A stretch of DNA of 64,000 bases from an uncultured Akkermansia sp. (GTDB lineage Bacteria > Verrucomicrobiota > Verrucomicrobiia > Verrucomicrobiales > Akkermansiaceae): assembly GCA_904501915.1 (NCBI GenBank), contig CAJGCV010000001.1:62001-126000 (forward strand). Reading direction: 5' to 3'. The position numbers and the translations under genes are program-made. The notes under the pieces are model-generated. The model did not search any database and was not told the origin of the DNA. It was given only the letters and a program-made list of their open reading frames with translations. Shown one piece after another: positions 8,824-18,286 of this stretch. The stretch's first letter is position 1, and the number at the start of each line of letters is the position of its first letter.

Positions 8824-10671
8824 ATGGCGAGAATCACCCAGGAATGTGCCGCACGCATTAAGGACTCTGCCGATATCGTGGAGCTTCTGGGGCGCTACGT
8901 GCAGCTGCGCCGCGCAGGTAACTCCTGGAAAGCATGCTGCCCGTTTCACAGCGAAAAAACACCCTCGTTTCATGTGAATCCGGCGCGACAGTCATTCCAT
9001 TGCTTCGGCTGTGGTGTGGGGGGCGATGCCATCAAATTCATCATGATGTTCGAAAACCTCGATTACCCTACCGCTCTGCGCCGCCTGGCTGACATGAACG
9101 GTATTCCGGTCATCGAGGAAGAGGAAAACCCGGAAATGGCCCGCCAGCGCCGCATGCGCGCCCGCGTGGTGGAAGTCAACACCCTGGCAACCGATTATTA
9201 CCACCGCAAACTCTGCCGGGACGCCGCCGCCGGACATGTGCGCGAGTATCTGAAAAAACGAGGTTTCGGCATTGAAATTGCCCGAGCCTGGCAGCTTGGC
9301 TGGGCCCCGCCGGAGTTTCACGAGTTTGCCCGGCTTGCCCAATCCCGCAGCATGGATGACCGGCTGCTGGCAGAAGCATACCTGCTGGGCCGTGGACAGC
9401 GAGGTCTCTACCCAGTATTCAAGGACAGACTCATGTTCCCCATTCACAATGTGCGTGGCGAAGTGGTGGGATTTTCCGGTCGCATTATCCAGGAGGGACA
9501 GGATCCGCGCAAATACGTGAACACGGCAGATACTGCAGCCTTCCACAAAGGTGAGCTTCTCTTCGGGCTTTATAAAGCTACCGGTCCCATCGGCAAGGCG
9601 GGCATGTGCGTGGTTGTCTGTGAGGGGCAGCTCGACGTGATTGCCTGCCACGAAAAAGCCGATATCCGTAATGCCGTGGCGGGGCTTGGCACAGCGTTCA
9701 CCGATGAACATGCCAGAATCCTCCGAAAGTACGCCAAAAAGGCTATTCTCTGCTATGATGGTGACAACGCCGGCATCAAGGCCAGCGAAAAAACCTTCCG
9801 CAAACTCGCAGCCGCAGGGCTGGAGGTATACCACGCCAGCCTGCCACCGGGAGAAGACCCTGACTCCCTCATCGGCAGCAAAGGTCCGGAGGCTCTGCGC
9901 GAAGCCATCGACACCGCCCGCCCGTATCTGGAAGTGCGTACAGGCCAGGAACTCGGTATGATTCAAGGTGATGCGAATGCCCGTGCTGCGCTTATTCCCC
10001 GCATGGCCGATTTAGCTGCCGAAATTACTGACCGCAACCGCCGCGATGTAGCCGTTGCTGATTTAGCAACCCGTTTAAACACAGGCCTGGAATCCCTGCG
10101 GGAAACAGTCGAAGGAATCATCCGCACCCGGAAAACTGCGCCACAGAGCCCGCAGCCTGAACCCGTATGGGAACCCGGGGAAGAGGAAGAAATGAGCACC
10201 AGCGACTTGATGCAGGATGCACCCGTGCGCGTGGTCCCCATTACCCTGCACCGCGCTATTCACGACCTCCTTTTCCTGGCTGCGGTCAATGCCGAAGCTC
10301 AGTCCCTGCTGCTGGAGCGCATTGAAGAACTTCAGGAACCCATCCGCTGGCTTTCCGGCGGCGTGGTGCTCCAGCGTTTCATGGAATCCCTGCCTACCCC
10401 CGGCAATGAGGAAGCCTGGCAGTCGTTCATTGCCAAACTCCCGCCGGAACAGGCTGCAGCTTTGCGTACATTCGAGCACTCTCCGGTGGATATTCCCAAC
10501 ATCCACATCACCGTAGATTCCACCTGCGCTAATGCCGCTCTGTCTGCCATCAAGGCCAATGTGGACCAGCTGCGCTCCCGTGTCAATACACCCGGTATTT
10601 CGCTCGAAGAAGCCGCAGCCCTCATGCAGGAAATGAATGAACTCCAGAAGCTCATCAATACCGCGACATAA
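8824..10671 (+). CDS. dnaG: DNA primase DnaG
   Basis: Makes RNA primers for replication. Length 615 residues. The N-terminal CHC2 zinc finger has C39-x2-H42 and C60-x2-C63. The TOPRIM catalytic core includes VCEGQLDVIA and the metal-binding CYDGDNAG. A C-terminal region (about 460-615) is the expected DnaB-interacting part. The reading frame is open upstream to 8725, but that part overlaps aroA and does not look like primase, so I use the ATG at 8824, five bases after the aroA stop. Transcription would come from the ppiC promoter. In many bacteria dnaG sits with rpsU and rpoD; that is not the case here. Confidence 0.95.
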   Translation: MARITQECAARIKDSADIVELLGRYVQLRRAGNSWKACCPFHSEKTPSFHVNPARQSFHCFGCGVGGDAIKFIMMFENLDYPTALRRLADMNGIPVIEEEENPEMARQRRMRARVVEVNTLATDYYHRKLCRDAAAGHVREYLKKRGFGIEIARAWQLGWAPPEFHEFARLAQSRSMDDRLLAEAYLLGRGQRGLYPVFKDRLMFPIHNVRGEVVGFSGRIIQEGQDPRKYVNTADTAAFHKGELLFGLYKATGPIGKAGMCVVVCEGQLDVIACHEKADIRNAVAGLGTAFTDEHARILRKYAKKAILCYDGDNAGIKASEKTFRKLAAAGLEVYHASLPPGEDPDSLIGSKGPEALREAIDTARPYLEVRTGQELGMIQGDANARAALIPRMADLAAEITDRNRRDVAVADLATRLNTGLESLRETVEGIIRTRKTAPQSPQPEPVWEPGEEEEMSTSDLMQDAPVRVVPITLHRAIHDLLFLAAVNAEAQSLLLERIEELQEPIRWLSGGVVLQRFMESLPTPGNEEAWQSFIAKLPPEQAAALRTFEHSPVDIPNIHITVDSTCANAALSAIKANVDQLRSRVNTPGISLEEAAALMQEMNELQKLINTAT

Positions 10672-10694
10672 AGTCATTTGCTGTACATATGAAC

Positions 10695-10847
10695 TTAACG
10701 CCAGCCATGGTGGTGACTCCTGTGATGGTGATGTCCGCCGCCGTGGTAAAAACCGTGGCTATGGTGGTGATGCAGGCAATGGCAACTGCTCAGGCAAAGG
10801 GCTGCTACGGCCATGAGGAGGCTCACTTTAAGTAATTTCTTGTTCAT
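10695..10847 (-). CDS. 50-residue His-rich lipoprotein
   Basis: A very small gene. Its product starts MNKKLLKVSLLMAVAALC and has a lipobox ending LSSC (Cys22), then a mature part of only 28 residues of which 14 are His, with Gly, Ser and Arg. Lipidation at Cys22 would place a histidine cluster on the envelope surface, plausibly binding Ni, Zn, Cu or Co. It lies 35 bases downstream of a second His-rich lipoprotein gene on the same strand whose N-terminus is similar (MNKNFYKV), which suggests an operon and shared ancestry. No clear own promoter. Family not recognised; metal binding is inferred from composition. Confidence 0.65.
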   Translation of the reverse strand: MNKKLLKVSLLMAVAALCLSSCHCLHHHHSHGFYHGGGHHHHRSHHHGWR

Positions 10848-10882
10848 GGTTCTGAATCTGAGTTATAGGTTCATGTGATACA

Positions 10883-11311
10883 TCAGGCGCGTCGAGAGCC
10901 TGGGCGCTTTTCTTTACCCTTATTCTGAGCCACAGGCTTTTTATTGTTCTGCGGCTTATGCTGTGCTATGGGTTTATGATTATGCACCGGCTTATGCTGT
11001 GCCATGGGTTTATGATTATGCGCCGGCTTATGCTGTGCTACTGGCTTCGGCCGCTGAGACGGTTTATGGTGCACCACCGGCCTGGGCTGAGGCGAAGAAT
11101 TGTGTACGACGACTACCGGTTCAGGAGCGGGCTTGTGGTGTACCACCACTTCCCTGTGCACAACTTCTTTGTGCACGACAGGGCGGTGTATTACGGGCAG
11201 CGCTGCACAATGAGCGCTCAGGTTATGTATGAAACTCACATGGTCGCAACTGCAGAGACTGAGGCTGACCACGCTGCAAACTAACATCACTTTATAAAAG
11301 TTCTTGTTCAT
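10883..11311 (-). CDS. His/Lys/Pro-rich lipoprotein with tandem repeats
   Basis: A 142-residue protein starting at the ATG at 11311 (MNKNFYKVM), with a lipoprotein signal ending LCSC (Cys22). The mature part is built of short repeats: VVH(R/K)EVV units, then QHKPxHNHKP repeated about three times, ending in a strongly basic tail. The internal DNA repeats (about 10955-11050) encode these. Histidines would suit metal binding, and Lys/Pro repeats are typical of cell-wall-spanning linkers. A longer frame reaching 11344 adds a segment before the signal peptide and is unlikely. Function unknown. Confidence 0.7.
   Translation of the reverse strand: MNKNFYKVMLVCSVVSLSLCSCDHVSFIHNLSAHCAALPVIHRPVVHKEVVHREVVVHHKPAPEPVVVVHNSSPQPRPVVHHKPSQRPKPVAQHKPAHNHKPMAQHKPVHNHKPIAQHKPQNNKKPVAQNKGKEKRPGSRRA
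10950..11050. repeat. Short tandem repeats inside the His-rich lipoprotein gene
   Basis: The phrase GGTTTATGATTATG followed by a CACCGG/CGCCGG-type element and CTTATGCTGT recurs about three times with few changes. Each unit is about 36 bases and keeps the reading frame, encoding the HNHKP-x-AQHKP repeats of the minus-strand gene. Confidence 0.65.
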
Positions 11312-11424
11312 AATTCCGGGAGACAAGGTGTTGTGCCTGTACATTTACCTAGCGCACCAGCTTTTTGTTTTTATTTGAATTTTTCAAATAGTATAACAAA
11401 GGATGATGAAAAACCAGAATGAGC

Positions 11425-11453
11425 TTGTATAGGAAAGCGGAATCTGCTACGCT
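11425..11453 (+). promoter_or_regulatory. Promoter of the UvrD/PcrA gene
   Basis: TTGTAT, 17 bases, TACGCT. Leader of about 12 bases with no Shine-Dalgarno motif. Confidence 0.4.
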
Positions 11454-11471
11454 CTTGCCGCGCTTCGAATC

Positions 11472-13475
11472 ATGGCAGAAAAATTCGACATCAACAGCCT
11501 GAACGCCGCTCAGAAACAAGCGGTGCAGACGCTCAACGGTCCGGTTCTCATTCTTGCAGGTGCCGGCACAGGTAAGACACGCACCGTCACCTGCCGCATA
11601 GCCAACATGATTGCAAAGGGCGTGAATCCGCGCGGCATTCTTGCCCTTACCTTCACCAACAAGGCTGCCAATGAGATGGCAGACCGCGTAGCCGGGCTTG
11701 TTGAGCGCAAAGCTGCCCGTCAGATGACCGTCTGCACCTTCCACTCGCTCTGCGTGCGCATTCTGCGGCAGGATATCGGCCGTCTGGGATACAAGGAAAA
11801 CTTTTCCATATACACCGGAAGCGACCAGAGCGGGCTGCTGAAGCGTCTCATCATGGAGTATGGAGCCCGGCGCGAGAAGCTGGAACCTGCACAGGTACTG
11901 GCGGAAATGTCGCGAGTGCGCAACAACGGGCTGGATATAGACAACATAGAGGACACCCTCATAGCCGCCGTATCCAAGGCGTACATGCGGGAGTTGAAAG
12001 CCCAGAATGCTGTAGATTTCGATGACCTGCTCATCCTCACCGAGCGGTTGCTGCGCTGCTACCCTACCGTGCATGAGAAATGGAACAAGCGGTTCTCCTA
12101 TATCACAGTAGATGAGTTCCAGGACACCAATTCATTGCAGATGAGTCTGCTGCGACAGCTGGTGGGTCCTGAGCATAACGTATGCGTGGTGGGTGACGAT
12201 GACCAGTCTATCTACGGCTGGCGCGGCGCACAGATTTCCAACATCCTCGATTTTGAAAGTTTCTTCCCGAACCCCACGGTCATCAAGCTCGAAGAGAACT
12301 ACCGCTGCACCAGGCAGGTGCTCGACTGCGCCAATATCCTCATCCGCAACAACGCAGGACGCCGAGACAAAACGCTGCGAACCAACAAGGAGGGCGAATA
12401 CCCCGTGCGACTCATGGCCATGCCCGGCTCACAGGAAGAAGCCGAATTCATTGCTGATGAGATTGACCAGCTGCGCGCCCGACAGAACCTGCCATGGGAA
12501 GCCTTTGCCATCCTCTTCCGCGCCAATGCACAGAGCCGCGCACTGGAAATGGCCATGCGCGAACGCCACATCCCCTACCGCATGGTGGGTACCAAGAGCT
12601 TTTTCGACCGCCGCGAGGTGAAAGACCTGCTGAGCTATCTGCAGATGATGGATAACCCGGATGCCGACCTGCACCTGCTGCGTGTGCTCAACACGCCACC
12701 TCGCGGCATTTCCACCACTACGGCCTCATTTGCCATTGACTGGAGCCGCGAACACAAAAAGAGTCTCTGGGCTACGCTGGTGGATATCTCCTTTCTGAGC
12801 GAATGCTCCACCCGCTCCCAGAACAGTATAGAAGCCTTTACCGAAATGGTTACCCGCTACGGGACCGAGTTTACTGCCAGCGAGCGCCCCTTCGTGGACA
12901 TTCTCCAGGATTTCCTGAACGAAACCGGCTACGAAGAATACATAGCCAAGAACTGCAAGACCGAAGAGGAGAAAATGCGGCGGCAGTCAGCCATTGATGA
13001 CATCAAGGTGGCTCTGCGCCAGTACTGGCTGCCCGGACATAAACTGACCGATTTCCTGGCTGGTATCTGTCTGGATGACAGCCGCGATGAAGACGACATT
13101 GAAAGCAAGAGCGGCGTGTGCCTCATCACCATGCATGCCGCCAAGGGGCTGGAGTTCCCGCAGGTCTACATCGTGGGCGTGGAAGAAGGGCTGCTGCCCC
13201 ACACCCGCTCGGTGGACGAAGGGAGTCTGGACGAGGAACGCCGCTTGTTCTACGTGGGTATCACCCGTGCCCGCGAGCGTCTGACCATGACCTACTGCGC
13301 CAAACGCAGCCGCTATGGTCAGGAGGAACGCTGCCAGCCCTCCAGCTTCATCCACGAAATTCCCAAACACATGTACGAGTTCGTGGACTACGACAAGCTG
13401 ATGAAAACCCCCGCATCTGAGGACGAATGCGCCGATTTCTTTGCTTCCATGCGTGACCTGCTGGCCGACGATTAA
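11472..13475 (+). CDS. pcrA: UvrD/PcrA/Rep-family DNA helicase
   Basis: A superfamily 1A 3'-5' helicase acting in nucleotide excision and mismatch repair and in clearing proteins from DNA. The 667-residue protein shows Walker A GAGTGKT at 30-36, ALTFTNKAA (motif Ia), VDEFQDTN (motif II), GDDDQSIYGWRGA (motif III), EENYRC, and TMHAAKGLEFPQVY and GITRARERL (motifs V and VI). It is shorter at the C-terminus than PcrA or UvrD (about 720), lacking the extended tail that holds a Tudor-like domain in some members. PcrA, UvrD and Rep cannot be separated with confidence. Monocistronic. Confidence 0.92.
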   Translation: MAEKFDINSLNAAQKQAVQTLNGPVLILAGAGTGKTRTVTCRIANMIAKGVNPRGILALTFTNKAANEMADRVAGLVERKAARQMTVCTFHSLCVRILRQDIGRLGYKENFSIYTGSDQSGLLKRLIMEYGARREKLEPAQVLAEMSRVRNNGLDIDNIEDTLIAAVSKAYMRELKAQNAVDFDDLLILTERLLRCYPTVHEKWNKRFSYITVDEFQDTNSLQMSLLRQLVGPEHNVCVVGDDDQSIYGWRGAQISNILDFESFFPNPTVIKLEENYRCTRQVLDCANILIRNNAGRRDKTLRTNKEGEYPVRLMAMPGSQEEAEFIADEIDQLRARQNLPWEAFAILFRANAQSRALEMAMRERHIPYRMVGTKSFFDRREVKDLLSYLQMMDNPDADLHLLRVLNTPPRGISTTTASFAIDWSREHKKSLWATLVDISFLSECSTRSQNSIEAFTEMVTRYGTEFTASERPFVDILQDFLNETGYEEYIAKNCKTEEEKMRRQSAIDDIKVALRQYWLPGHKLTDFLAGICLDDSRDEDDIESKSGVCLITMHAAKGLEFPQVYIVGVEEGLLPHTRSVDEGSLDEERRLFYVGITRARERLTMTYCAKRSRYGQEERCQPSSFIHEIPKHMYEFVDYDKLMKTPASEDECADFFASMRDLLADD

Positions 13476-13484
13476 ATTGTTGGC

Positions 13485-13514
13485 TTGCAAGTGATCAGCT
13501 TGTTGTGGTAAGAT
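13485..13514 (+). promoter_or_regulatory. Promoter of dsbD
   Basis: TTGCAA, 18 bases, TAAGAT; the -10 ends 7 bases before the ATG at 13522. Probably leaderless. Confidence 0.55.
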
Positions 13515-13521
13515 ACAACCC

Positions 13522-15678
13522 ATGAACATCTTTCGCAATCTTGCAATAGCGGTGCTTCTCTGCTGCGGACAAAGTTTCGCGCAGATGGAGGGCATGTTCG
13601 GGTTGGATGTGCCATCTACCATGAATGTATCCTACGCGCCGAGTGTGACAAGCTACGCACCCGGCAAGCCGTTCTACATGGCGCTGCGTACAGATATCAC
13701 AGCGCCCTGGCATGCGTACTGGCGCAATCCCGGCACCGTGGGCGAAGCCATGACGGCAGAACTGACAGCCCCGGATGGGTTCAGCGTCAAAGGTCCATAC
13801 TGGCAGGTACCCCACAAGCACGAAGGTGTGCTGGGCGTGGCATATACGTACGAAAATGTTATCGTAGTGTGGGAAATCACCCCTGCGGCAAACGCTCCTG
13901 CAAAAGCAAGTTTTTCCATGTCTGCCACAGCACAGACCTGCTCAGATGAAGGTTGCAATCCCCCTGAAACCCAGACCGTCTCCATAGAGATGAGCGCCGG
14001 GGATGCCCAGCCGAACCCGGTATGGGCTGGCGAGCAGACCAAGGTCGAGGGATTAGGCGATACTCCCACTACTGCAACTGCCACCCAGAGCGGCAACAGC
14101 GTAAGCATCAGCTTTACTGCTGACCCCGGGCTCACTTCTGCATATTTCTTCTCTGCCGATAACAGCATCGCGCCCACAGCTGCCCAGACGCTCACCGACA
14201 ATGGCAATGGCAGCTACACGCTCGCCCTCACACGCAACGACAACAGCGACCCCATGTACCCGGTCAGGGATGAAGCCAGCGTCGGCAAGCCCCTCGCACA
14301 GCTGGAAGGTCTGCTGGTATATGGCGACAAGCACAGCAGCATCAGCACCGCCTTCGGCGCTGCAGCCCCTGCCACAGCAGAGTCAGGAATGCCGGAAGGG
14401 CTCGCCGCTCTCTGCCTTTCCCTCTTCATCGGCGGTCTCATCCTGAACCTGATGCCCTGCGTGTTCCCGGTCATCGGTCTTAAGGTGATGAGCTTTGTAC
14501 AGATGGGCGGCGGCAGCCGCCGCAAGGTATTCACTCATTCCATGATTTTCGTGCTGGGTATTCTGGTGTCTTTCTGGATTATCTCGGCGCTCATGATTAT
14601 CTTCTCCAACCTGGGCACGCTGGCTGAAGTGCCGTGGACTCAGTGGTTCTCCACCCTCTGGAATGACGCAGGGTCCTCCACGCGCAGCTGGGCAGAGTGG
14701 ATGCAGAATCCCTGGATTGTGTACGCCATCCTTCTGCTTCTGCTGGTGCTGGGATTAAGCATGTACGGTGTATTCGAAATCGGAGCCGGCATCACTGGTG
14801 CAGGTCAGGGCGTGCAGAACAAGGAAGGTCTGCTGGGTTCATTCTTCCAGGGCTTCTTTGTCACCGTTGTGGCAACACCTTGCAGTGCACCATTCCTGGG
14901 AGCCGCCATGCCCGCAGCCATGGCACTGCCCGGCGTATGGATGACCGTGGCGCTCACCTTCATGGCTCTGGGGCTTTCGTTCCCCTACATTGTGCTCGGA
15001 CTCTTCCCTGCTCTGGTACAGCGCCTGCCCCAGCCCGGCGAATGGATGGAATCCCTGAAGCAGGGGCTTTCTTTCCTGCTCTTTGCCGCGGCCGCCTGGA
15101 TGCTGTATGTGTACCTTGCTTTCTGGCCAGCCAGCGAGAGCAATGATACCATGTGGGTGAATATGTCTCTGGTGGTGTTCTGTGCCGCGTTCTGGGTATA
15201 TGGACGCTGGTGCCTGCCGTTTCGGCCGATGAGCACCCGTACTATCGGCTTTATCGTGGCTCTCACTCTCGCAGCGTCCGGCTTCTGGGGCGCCCGCCCC
15301 TACTCCCCCTCTGAAAACCAGTTGGAGTGGGAGGAATGGACTCCCGCGGCCATGCAGGAAGCACTGGAGAACGACACCCCGGTATATGTGGATTTCACCG
15401 CCAAGTGGTGCGCCACCTGCCAGGCCAACAAGAAAGTGGCCTATACAGATGAGGTGTATGCAGCCATGCAGGAGGCAGGCGTAGTGCTGATGCGCGCCGA
15501 CAAGACGGCTCCGAATGAGAAGATTGACGCCGAGATGCGCAAGCTCAACCGCAGTTCTGTTCCGGTCAACGCTCTCTACATTCCCGGCAAGGAACCGGTG
15601 GTGACCAGCGAGCTGCTGACCCCTGATTACCTGCTCGACTTCCTGCAGCAACATCTTCCTGCAGAAGACCAGGAATAA
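13522..15678 (+). CDS. dsbD: Thiol:disulfide interchange protein DsbD
   Basis: Carries electrons from cytoplasmic thioredoxin across the inner membrane to periplasmic reductases (DsbC/DsbG type, cytochrome c maturation). All three modules are present in 718 residues: a signal peptide and an N-terminal periplasmic domain with a Cys pair (CSDEGC), a central membrane domain of about eight helices with the redox cysteines in NLMPCVFP and ATPCSAPF, and a C-terminal thioredoxin domain with C630-A-T-C633. The domain order is canonical. The gene is monocistronic, between its promoter and a tandem hairpin terminator. Partner oxidoreductases are not in the window. Confidence 0.94.
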   Translation: MNIFRNLAIAVLLCCGQSFAQMEGMFGLDVPSTMNVSYAPSVTSYAPGKPFYMALRTDITAPWHAYWRNPGTVGEAMTAELTAPDGFSVKGPYWQVPHKHEGVLGVAYTYENVIVVWEITPAANAPAKASFSMSATAQTCSDEGCNPPETQTVSIEMSAGDAQPNPVWAGEQTKVEGLGDTPTTATATQSGNSVSISFTADPGLTSAYFFSADNSIAPTAAQTLTDNGNGSYTLALTRNDNSDPMYPVRDEASVGKPLAQLEGLLVYGDKHSSISTAFGAAAPATAESGMPEGLAALCLSLFIGGLILNLMPCVFPVIGLKVMSFVQMGGGSRRKVFTHSMIFVLGILVSFWIISALMIIFSNLGTLAEVPWTQWFSTLWNDAGSSTRSWAEWMQNPWIVYAILLLLLVLGLSMYGVFEIGAGITGAGQGVQNKEGLLGSFFQGFFVTVVATPCSAPFLGAAMPAAMALPGVWMTVALTFMALGLSFPYIVLGLFPALVQRLPQPGEWMESLKQGLSFLLFAAAAWMLYVYLAFWPASESNDTMWVNMSLVVFCAAFWVYGRWCLPFRPMSTRTIGFIVALTLAASGFWGARPYSPSENQLEWEEWTPAAMQEALENDTPVYVDFTAKWCATCQANKKVAYTDEVYAAMQEAGVVLMRADKTAPNEKIDAEMRKLNRSSVPVNALYIPGKEPVVTSELLTPDYLLDFLQQHLPAEDQE

Positions 15679-15694
15679 ATAGAAAAGCAAAAAT

Positions 15695-15758
15695 GCGCAG
15701 CATCCCGGCTGCGCGTGGTAAAGAAAACCACCTGAGAAATCTCAGGTGGTTTTCTTTT
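15695..15758 (+). terminator. Tandem hairpin terminator between dsbD and convergent gatB
   Basis: A 7-bp GC hairpin (15695-15714) is followed by a 16-bp perfect stem (15721-15736 with 15741-15756, loop AAAT). The stem ends in A-tract and T-tract, so it should terminate both strands. Confidence 0.88.
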
Positions 15759-15801
15759 GCAGGAAGGGCGAACGCATCATCCCTATTTAATGGAGAATGT
15801 A

Positions 15802-17265
15802 TCAGAGCCCGAGCTTGGCCAGGATGATTTCTGTCACCATCTTGGGATTGGGCTTAGGATTGCTCACCTTCATGACCTTGCCGGTCAGCGCATTGATGAG
15901 TTTCATGTTGCCACCCTTCACGATGGCGACCATATCCGGGTTTTCGTCCAGCACCTGAGCAACCACGGCATCCAGAGCGTTTGTATCCGTCTTCTTAAAG
16001 CCCATGGCATCGGCAGCTTCAGCAGCGCTCATGCCGGAATCCCACATTTTATCCAGGACCTCGCGAGCCTGGTTGTTGGAAACGAGACCATCCTCAATAA
16101 TGTCTACCAGCCCGGACAAAGCCTTGGGAGCAAGCGGACAGGTTTCGATGCTGAGTTCTTTTTCCGCCAGCACCGAGGTGAGGTTGTTGATGACCCAGTT
16201 TGCTACCTTGCGCGGGAACTTGCTACCCTGGGCTGCTTCCTCGAAATAGCGGCAAAGTTTGAAATCGCCCACCAGCGTATTGGCATCGGCCACAGGCAGA
16301 CCGTAGATGCTCTGCAGGCGGGCGTGCAAGGCATCCGGCAGTTCCGGCAGTTCCTCTCTGACCTTCTCCACAATGGGGGCTGTGTGCGCCGGAATCAGAT
16401 CCGGGCAGGTGTGGTAACGGTAGTCGTGCGCATTTTCTTTGGTGCGCATCACAATACTCTCACCCAGCGTATCATCCCAGCGCCGGGTGGATTGCACCTG
16501 GGCAATGCCCATATCCAGTTCCTCAGCCTGGCGGTGGATTTCATAAATCAGAGCGCGGCGGGCAGCAGACATGGAGTTGATGTTCTTCATCTCAATCTTA
16601 GCCCCCAGTTCCTTCTGTCCCTTGGGCCGCAGGGATACATTCACGTCGCAGCGCATCTGCCCCTTCTCCATGTCGGCATCAGAAATACCGGCACATATCA
16701 TCATCTGCTGCAAGCTCTTCAGATACGCATACGTTTCCTCCGGGCTGGTCAGATCCGGAGCAGAGACAATTTCCATGAGAGGAGTGCCGCCACGGTTGTA
16801 GTCTACAAGCGAATATCCGTTGTAGTGAGTCAGTTTGGCGGCATCCTCCTCCAGGTGAATGTGGTCCAGCTTCACCGTGCGCACCACCGGGCCATCTGCC
16901 TTCACCTTGCAGTCTGCCGGGTACGCCCATGCATACAGCGGCACTTCACCGCCAATGCAGAGCGGCAGGTCCAGCTGGCTGGTCTGGTAGTTCTTGGGCA
17001 TGTCGGCGTAGAAGTAGTTCTTGCGATCCCACTTGGAGACGGGAGGCGTGCTGCAGCCCAGCATCATGCCTGTCAGGACAGTACGTTCAATAGCATATTT
17101 GTTAAGCACAGGAAGAGCCCCGGGCATACCCAGACACGTAGGGCATACGTTGGTGTTGGGCTCGTAGCCGAAGCCGGCTTTGCAGGAGCAGAACATTTTG
17201 GTTTCCGTCTTAATCTGGCAGTGGACTTCCAGACCAATGGTCACGAGATAATCTGAAACAGGCAT
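15802..17265 (-). CDS. gatB: Asp-tRNA(Asn)/Glu-tRNA(Gln) amidotransferase subunit B
   Basis: GatB holds the kinase and tRNA-recognition part of the GatCAB complex, which converts mischarged Glu-tRNA(Gln) and/or Asp-tRNA(Asn) by transamidation. The 487-residue protein starts with the family signature IGLEVHCQIKT, has the CSC...CPTC zinc site and MPGALP, and ends with the YqeY-like helical tail (about 330-487). gatA and gatC are not adjacent. A secreted unknown lies 11 bases upstream on the same strand, so gatB is probably the second gene of that transcript. Confidence 0.96.
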   Translation of the reverse strand: MPVSDYLVTIGLEVHCQIKTETKMFCSCKAGFGYEPNTNVCPTCLGMPGALPVLNKYAIERTVLTGMMLGCSTPPVSKWDRKNYFYADMPKNYQTSQLDLPLCIGGEVPLYAWAYPADCKVKADGPVVRTVKLDHIHLEEDAAKLTHYNGYSLVDYNRGGTPLMEIVSAPDLTSPEETYAYLKSLQQMMICAGISDADMEKGQMRCDVNVSLRPKGQKELGAKIEMKNINSMSAARRALIYEIHRQAEELDMGIAQVQSTRRWDDTLGESIVMRTKENAHDYRYHTCPDLIPAHTAPIVEKVREELPELPDALHARLQSIYGLPVADANTLVGDFKLCRYFEEAAQGSKFPRKVANWVINNLTSVLAEKELSIETCPLAPKALSGLVDIIEDGLVSNNQAREVLDKMWDSGMSAAEAADAMGFKKTDTNALDAVVAQVLDENPDMVAIVKGGNMKLINALTGKVMKVSNPKPNPKMVTEIILAKLGL

Positions 17266-17276
17266 ATGCGGTGGTT

Positions 17277-18212
17277 TTATTTAGTTGAAATGATGTTTTC
17301 CTGAAGCGCAGCTTCCAGATCTGCGCGGAAAGAGGCATCGAAGACAGACTCGAACAAATGGCAATGTGTGTTGCCAAGTGATTCGAAGACAGCATCGAGT
17401 GCATCTGAAAAAATATCGTAGGTTTCCTCTTCATACCCAGGCAGCGCAGCAATGCGCACAATCTCGCTGCGAATCGCCCAGAGCACGGGTTCGATGGGGG
17501 TCATGGCTTCCCTGGCCTGCATAGCAGTGGCGGGGGTAAAGGCTCGTTTTCCCATTTCGCCAATGGGAACCAGCGTGCGGAAACGCTGCGTCAGCAATAT
17601 GAGCTCCGGGGCTGCTTTGGAGGCCGTTTTTACATCCTTTACGCTTTCGAGTATTCTGAGCACCTCGCTATCGGGCTTCAGAAGCCGTTCAATGCGTCTG
17701 ATTTCGTTGGCAGATTCCTCCTCTGTAAGAGGTTTTGCAGGTGCATCCTCAAGCAATTCCACATCCGTTTCGGCAAACATGCCCATATTGACCGCTTCTT
17801 CAAATGCCTTGCTGAGTCGCTTGGAACCGTAACAATTCACCCGGCAAAGAGTCAGGAATTCGCCATGCATATCATCCAGCGTTTCCAGAATACGCATCTG
17901 CACCCCATCCATCATGCCCATGCATTCCGCTCCGGGAGATACCAGCGGCATCTGGCTCAACTTGTTATCAAGTTCATAGGTGAGGCGCACCAGGGCAATG
18001 AAATCAGCCGCTGCATTGTCGGCGTCTTCCTTGTTGCTGATACCGGATAACAGGAACCACATTTCATTGACCGTTTTCAGGAACGCCTGGCCAAGAGCCT
18101 GCGCTTCTGCTGACTGCGCAGGTGCATCCAGCTCCAGCACCTCCTGCGCCTGCCCTGGGAGAATATTTCCCAGCGCAAGTGATAATCCGGTGATGTAGAG
18201 CCATTTTCTCAT
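17277..18212 (-). CDS. Secreted protein of unknown function
   Basis: A 311-residue protein not recognised as a known family. A signal peptide (about 1-22, ending in GQAQ) precedes an almost entirely helical, acidic mature part with Leu/Glu/Ala-rich segments and five Cys, including C-R-V-N-C. No catalytic motif is visible. It is first in a two-gene unit with gatB, 11 bases apart, under a promoter with perfect TATAAT. The association with a tRNA amidotransferase is probably transcriptional convenience only. Confidence 0.7.
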   Translation of the reverse strand: MRKWLYITGLSLALGNILPGQAQEVLELDAPAQSAEAQALGQAFLKTVNEMWFLLSGISNKEDADNAAADFIALVRLTYELDNKLSQMPLVSPGAECMGMMDGVQMRILETLDDMHGEFLTLCRVNCYGSKRLSKAFEEAVNMGMFAETDVELLEDAPAKPLTEEESANEIRRIERLLKPDSEVLRILESVKDVKTASKAAPELILLTQRFRTLVPIGEMGKRAFTPATAMQAREAMTPIEPVLWAIRSEIVRIAALPGYEEETYDIFSDALDAVFESLGNTHCHLFESVFDASFRADLEAALQENIISTK

Positions 18213-18229
18213 GCAGAATACGCCCGGAT

Positions 18230-18257
18230 ATTATACGCCGTCAGATTCAAATTGCAA
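18230..18257 (-). promoter_or_regulatory. Promoter of the unknown-gatB unit
   Basis: Minus strand: TTGCAA, 16 bases, TATAAT. Leader about 10 bases with no Shine-Dalgarno motif. Confidence 0.6.
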
Positions 18258-18286
18258 GCCAAGATTCCTGTAATGGACTAAATAAC

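Noticed and set aside
10950..11050. Possible CRISPR or other regular repeat
   Set aside because: The units are diverged, in-frame coding repeats without spacers.
10958..11284. Plus-strand frame with Tyr/Met/Leu repeats opposite the His-rich lipoprotein
   Set aside because: The repeats read as a proper lipoprotein with a signal peptide and lipobox on the minus strand; the plus frame lacks a start context or known features.
15757..17256. A 499-codon open frame on the plus strand opposite gatB
   Set aside because: It lies entirely opposite a clear gatB with full family motifs, has no recognisable domain and is rich in His/Leu/Arg as expected for a codon-bias shadow.
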